Assembly (NCBI GenBank): GCA_006954465.1
Contig: LVVU01000245.1
Coordinates: 1 to 5,171 of the forward strand
Length of the DNA stretch: 5,171 bases
Source of the DNA: Candidatus Methanoprimaticola hominis
Lineage (GTDB): Archaea; Thermoplasmatota; Thermoplasmata; Methanomassiliicoccales; Methanomethylophilaceae
Direction of reading: 5' to 3'
The notes beneath the pieces were generated by a model that was not told the DNA's origin, ran no database searches, and saw only the letters and a list, made by a program, of their open reading frames with translations. This document shows, piece by piece, positions 5,104 through 5,171 of this stretch (its first letter is position 1; each line of letters starts with the position of its first letter). Position numbers and translations under genes: made by a program.

Positions 5104-5171
5104 TTATTCCCTCGGCATGATCGTGTAGTTCCAATCCCCCCTCCATTCAGAGGGGATGATATTGATGGTTT
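5104..5171 (-). CDS. C-terminus of a probable transposase, partial
   Basis: Only the last 21 residues and the TAA stop are in the window; the rest lies to the right. The frame reads TINIIPSEWRGDWNYTIMPR then E and stop, with a protein-like composition. The closing GDWNYTI-P motif resembles the 'FHGDWNYTI-P' end that I recall from ISAzo13-type (Rhodopirellula-type) transposases, so this may be the 3' end of an insertion sequence on the - strand. With so few residues, coding status is likely but the family is only suggestive. If correct, the insertion sequence end should fall between the winged-helix stop at 5034 and 5103, possibly at GGGTCTGTAG (5077-5086). Confidence 0.45.
   Translation of the reverse strand, partial: TINIIPSEWRGDWNYTIMPRE

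Noticed and set aside
5108..5115. TCCCTCGGC match to the tRNA acceptor end, a possible attR
   Set aside because: Only 9 bases match, the neighbouring bases do not, and it falls inside the probable transposase frame; such a match is expected by chance.

Overview
The window looks like a piece of an archaeal chromosome, most likely a euryarchaeote of the Methanomassiliicoccales/Thermoplasmatota type. The signs are A/T-rich TATA-like boxes about 25 bases before the expected transcript starts, GGAGG or GGTGAT ribosome binding sites, a tRNA-Ser gene with an encoded CCA, and a fragment of the AAA-ATPase-like family that is abundant in gut methanogens. The taxonomic placement is inference. No complete or partial CDS here ends in TAG (five end in TGA, one in TAA), which would fit a pyrrolysine-using lineage but is a small sample.

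Left part (1-2949): the tail of an AAA-ATPase-like gene (+ strand, start outside the window) ends early, without its usual C-terminal nuclease domain. It converges on a two-gene proline operon on the - strand. proA (glutamate-5-semialdehyde dehydrogenase) is transcribed first and overlaps proB (glutamate 5-kinase with PUA domain) by 22 bases. ProB phosphorylates glutamate, and ProA reduces the unstable glutamyl phosphate to the semialdehyde that cyclises to the proline precursor. The final enzyme, ProC, is not in the window.

Middle (2950-3290): a 113-base divergent promoter region separates proA from tRNA-Ser(CGA) on the + strand. The 143 bases after the tRNA carry two clean inverted repeats and no gene.

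Right part (3291-5171): a tyrosine recombinase gene on the - strand ends close to the tRNA 3' end, the usual layout of an element integrated into a tRNA gene. A divergent small winged-helix DNA-binding protein follows. The 202-base gap between them holds promoters for both genes and four copies of a 12-base direct repeat (consensus GAATACTGCAAG), two of which flank the integrase TATA box. Together these look like the integration and control module of a mobile element whose cargo and far attachment site lie to the right, outside the window. The last 68 bases are the 3' end of another - strand gene, probably a transposase (ISAzo13-like by its C-terminal motif), so an insertion sequence may sit inside or next to the element.

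The proline operon and tRNA are ordinary housekeeping DNA. The most interesting part is the integrase/winged-helix/repeat module. No defence system, CRISPR array or replication gene is visible.
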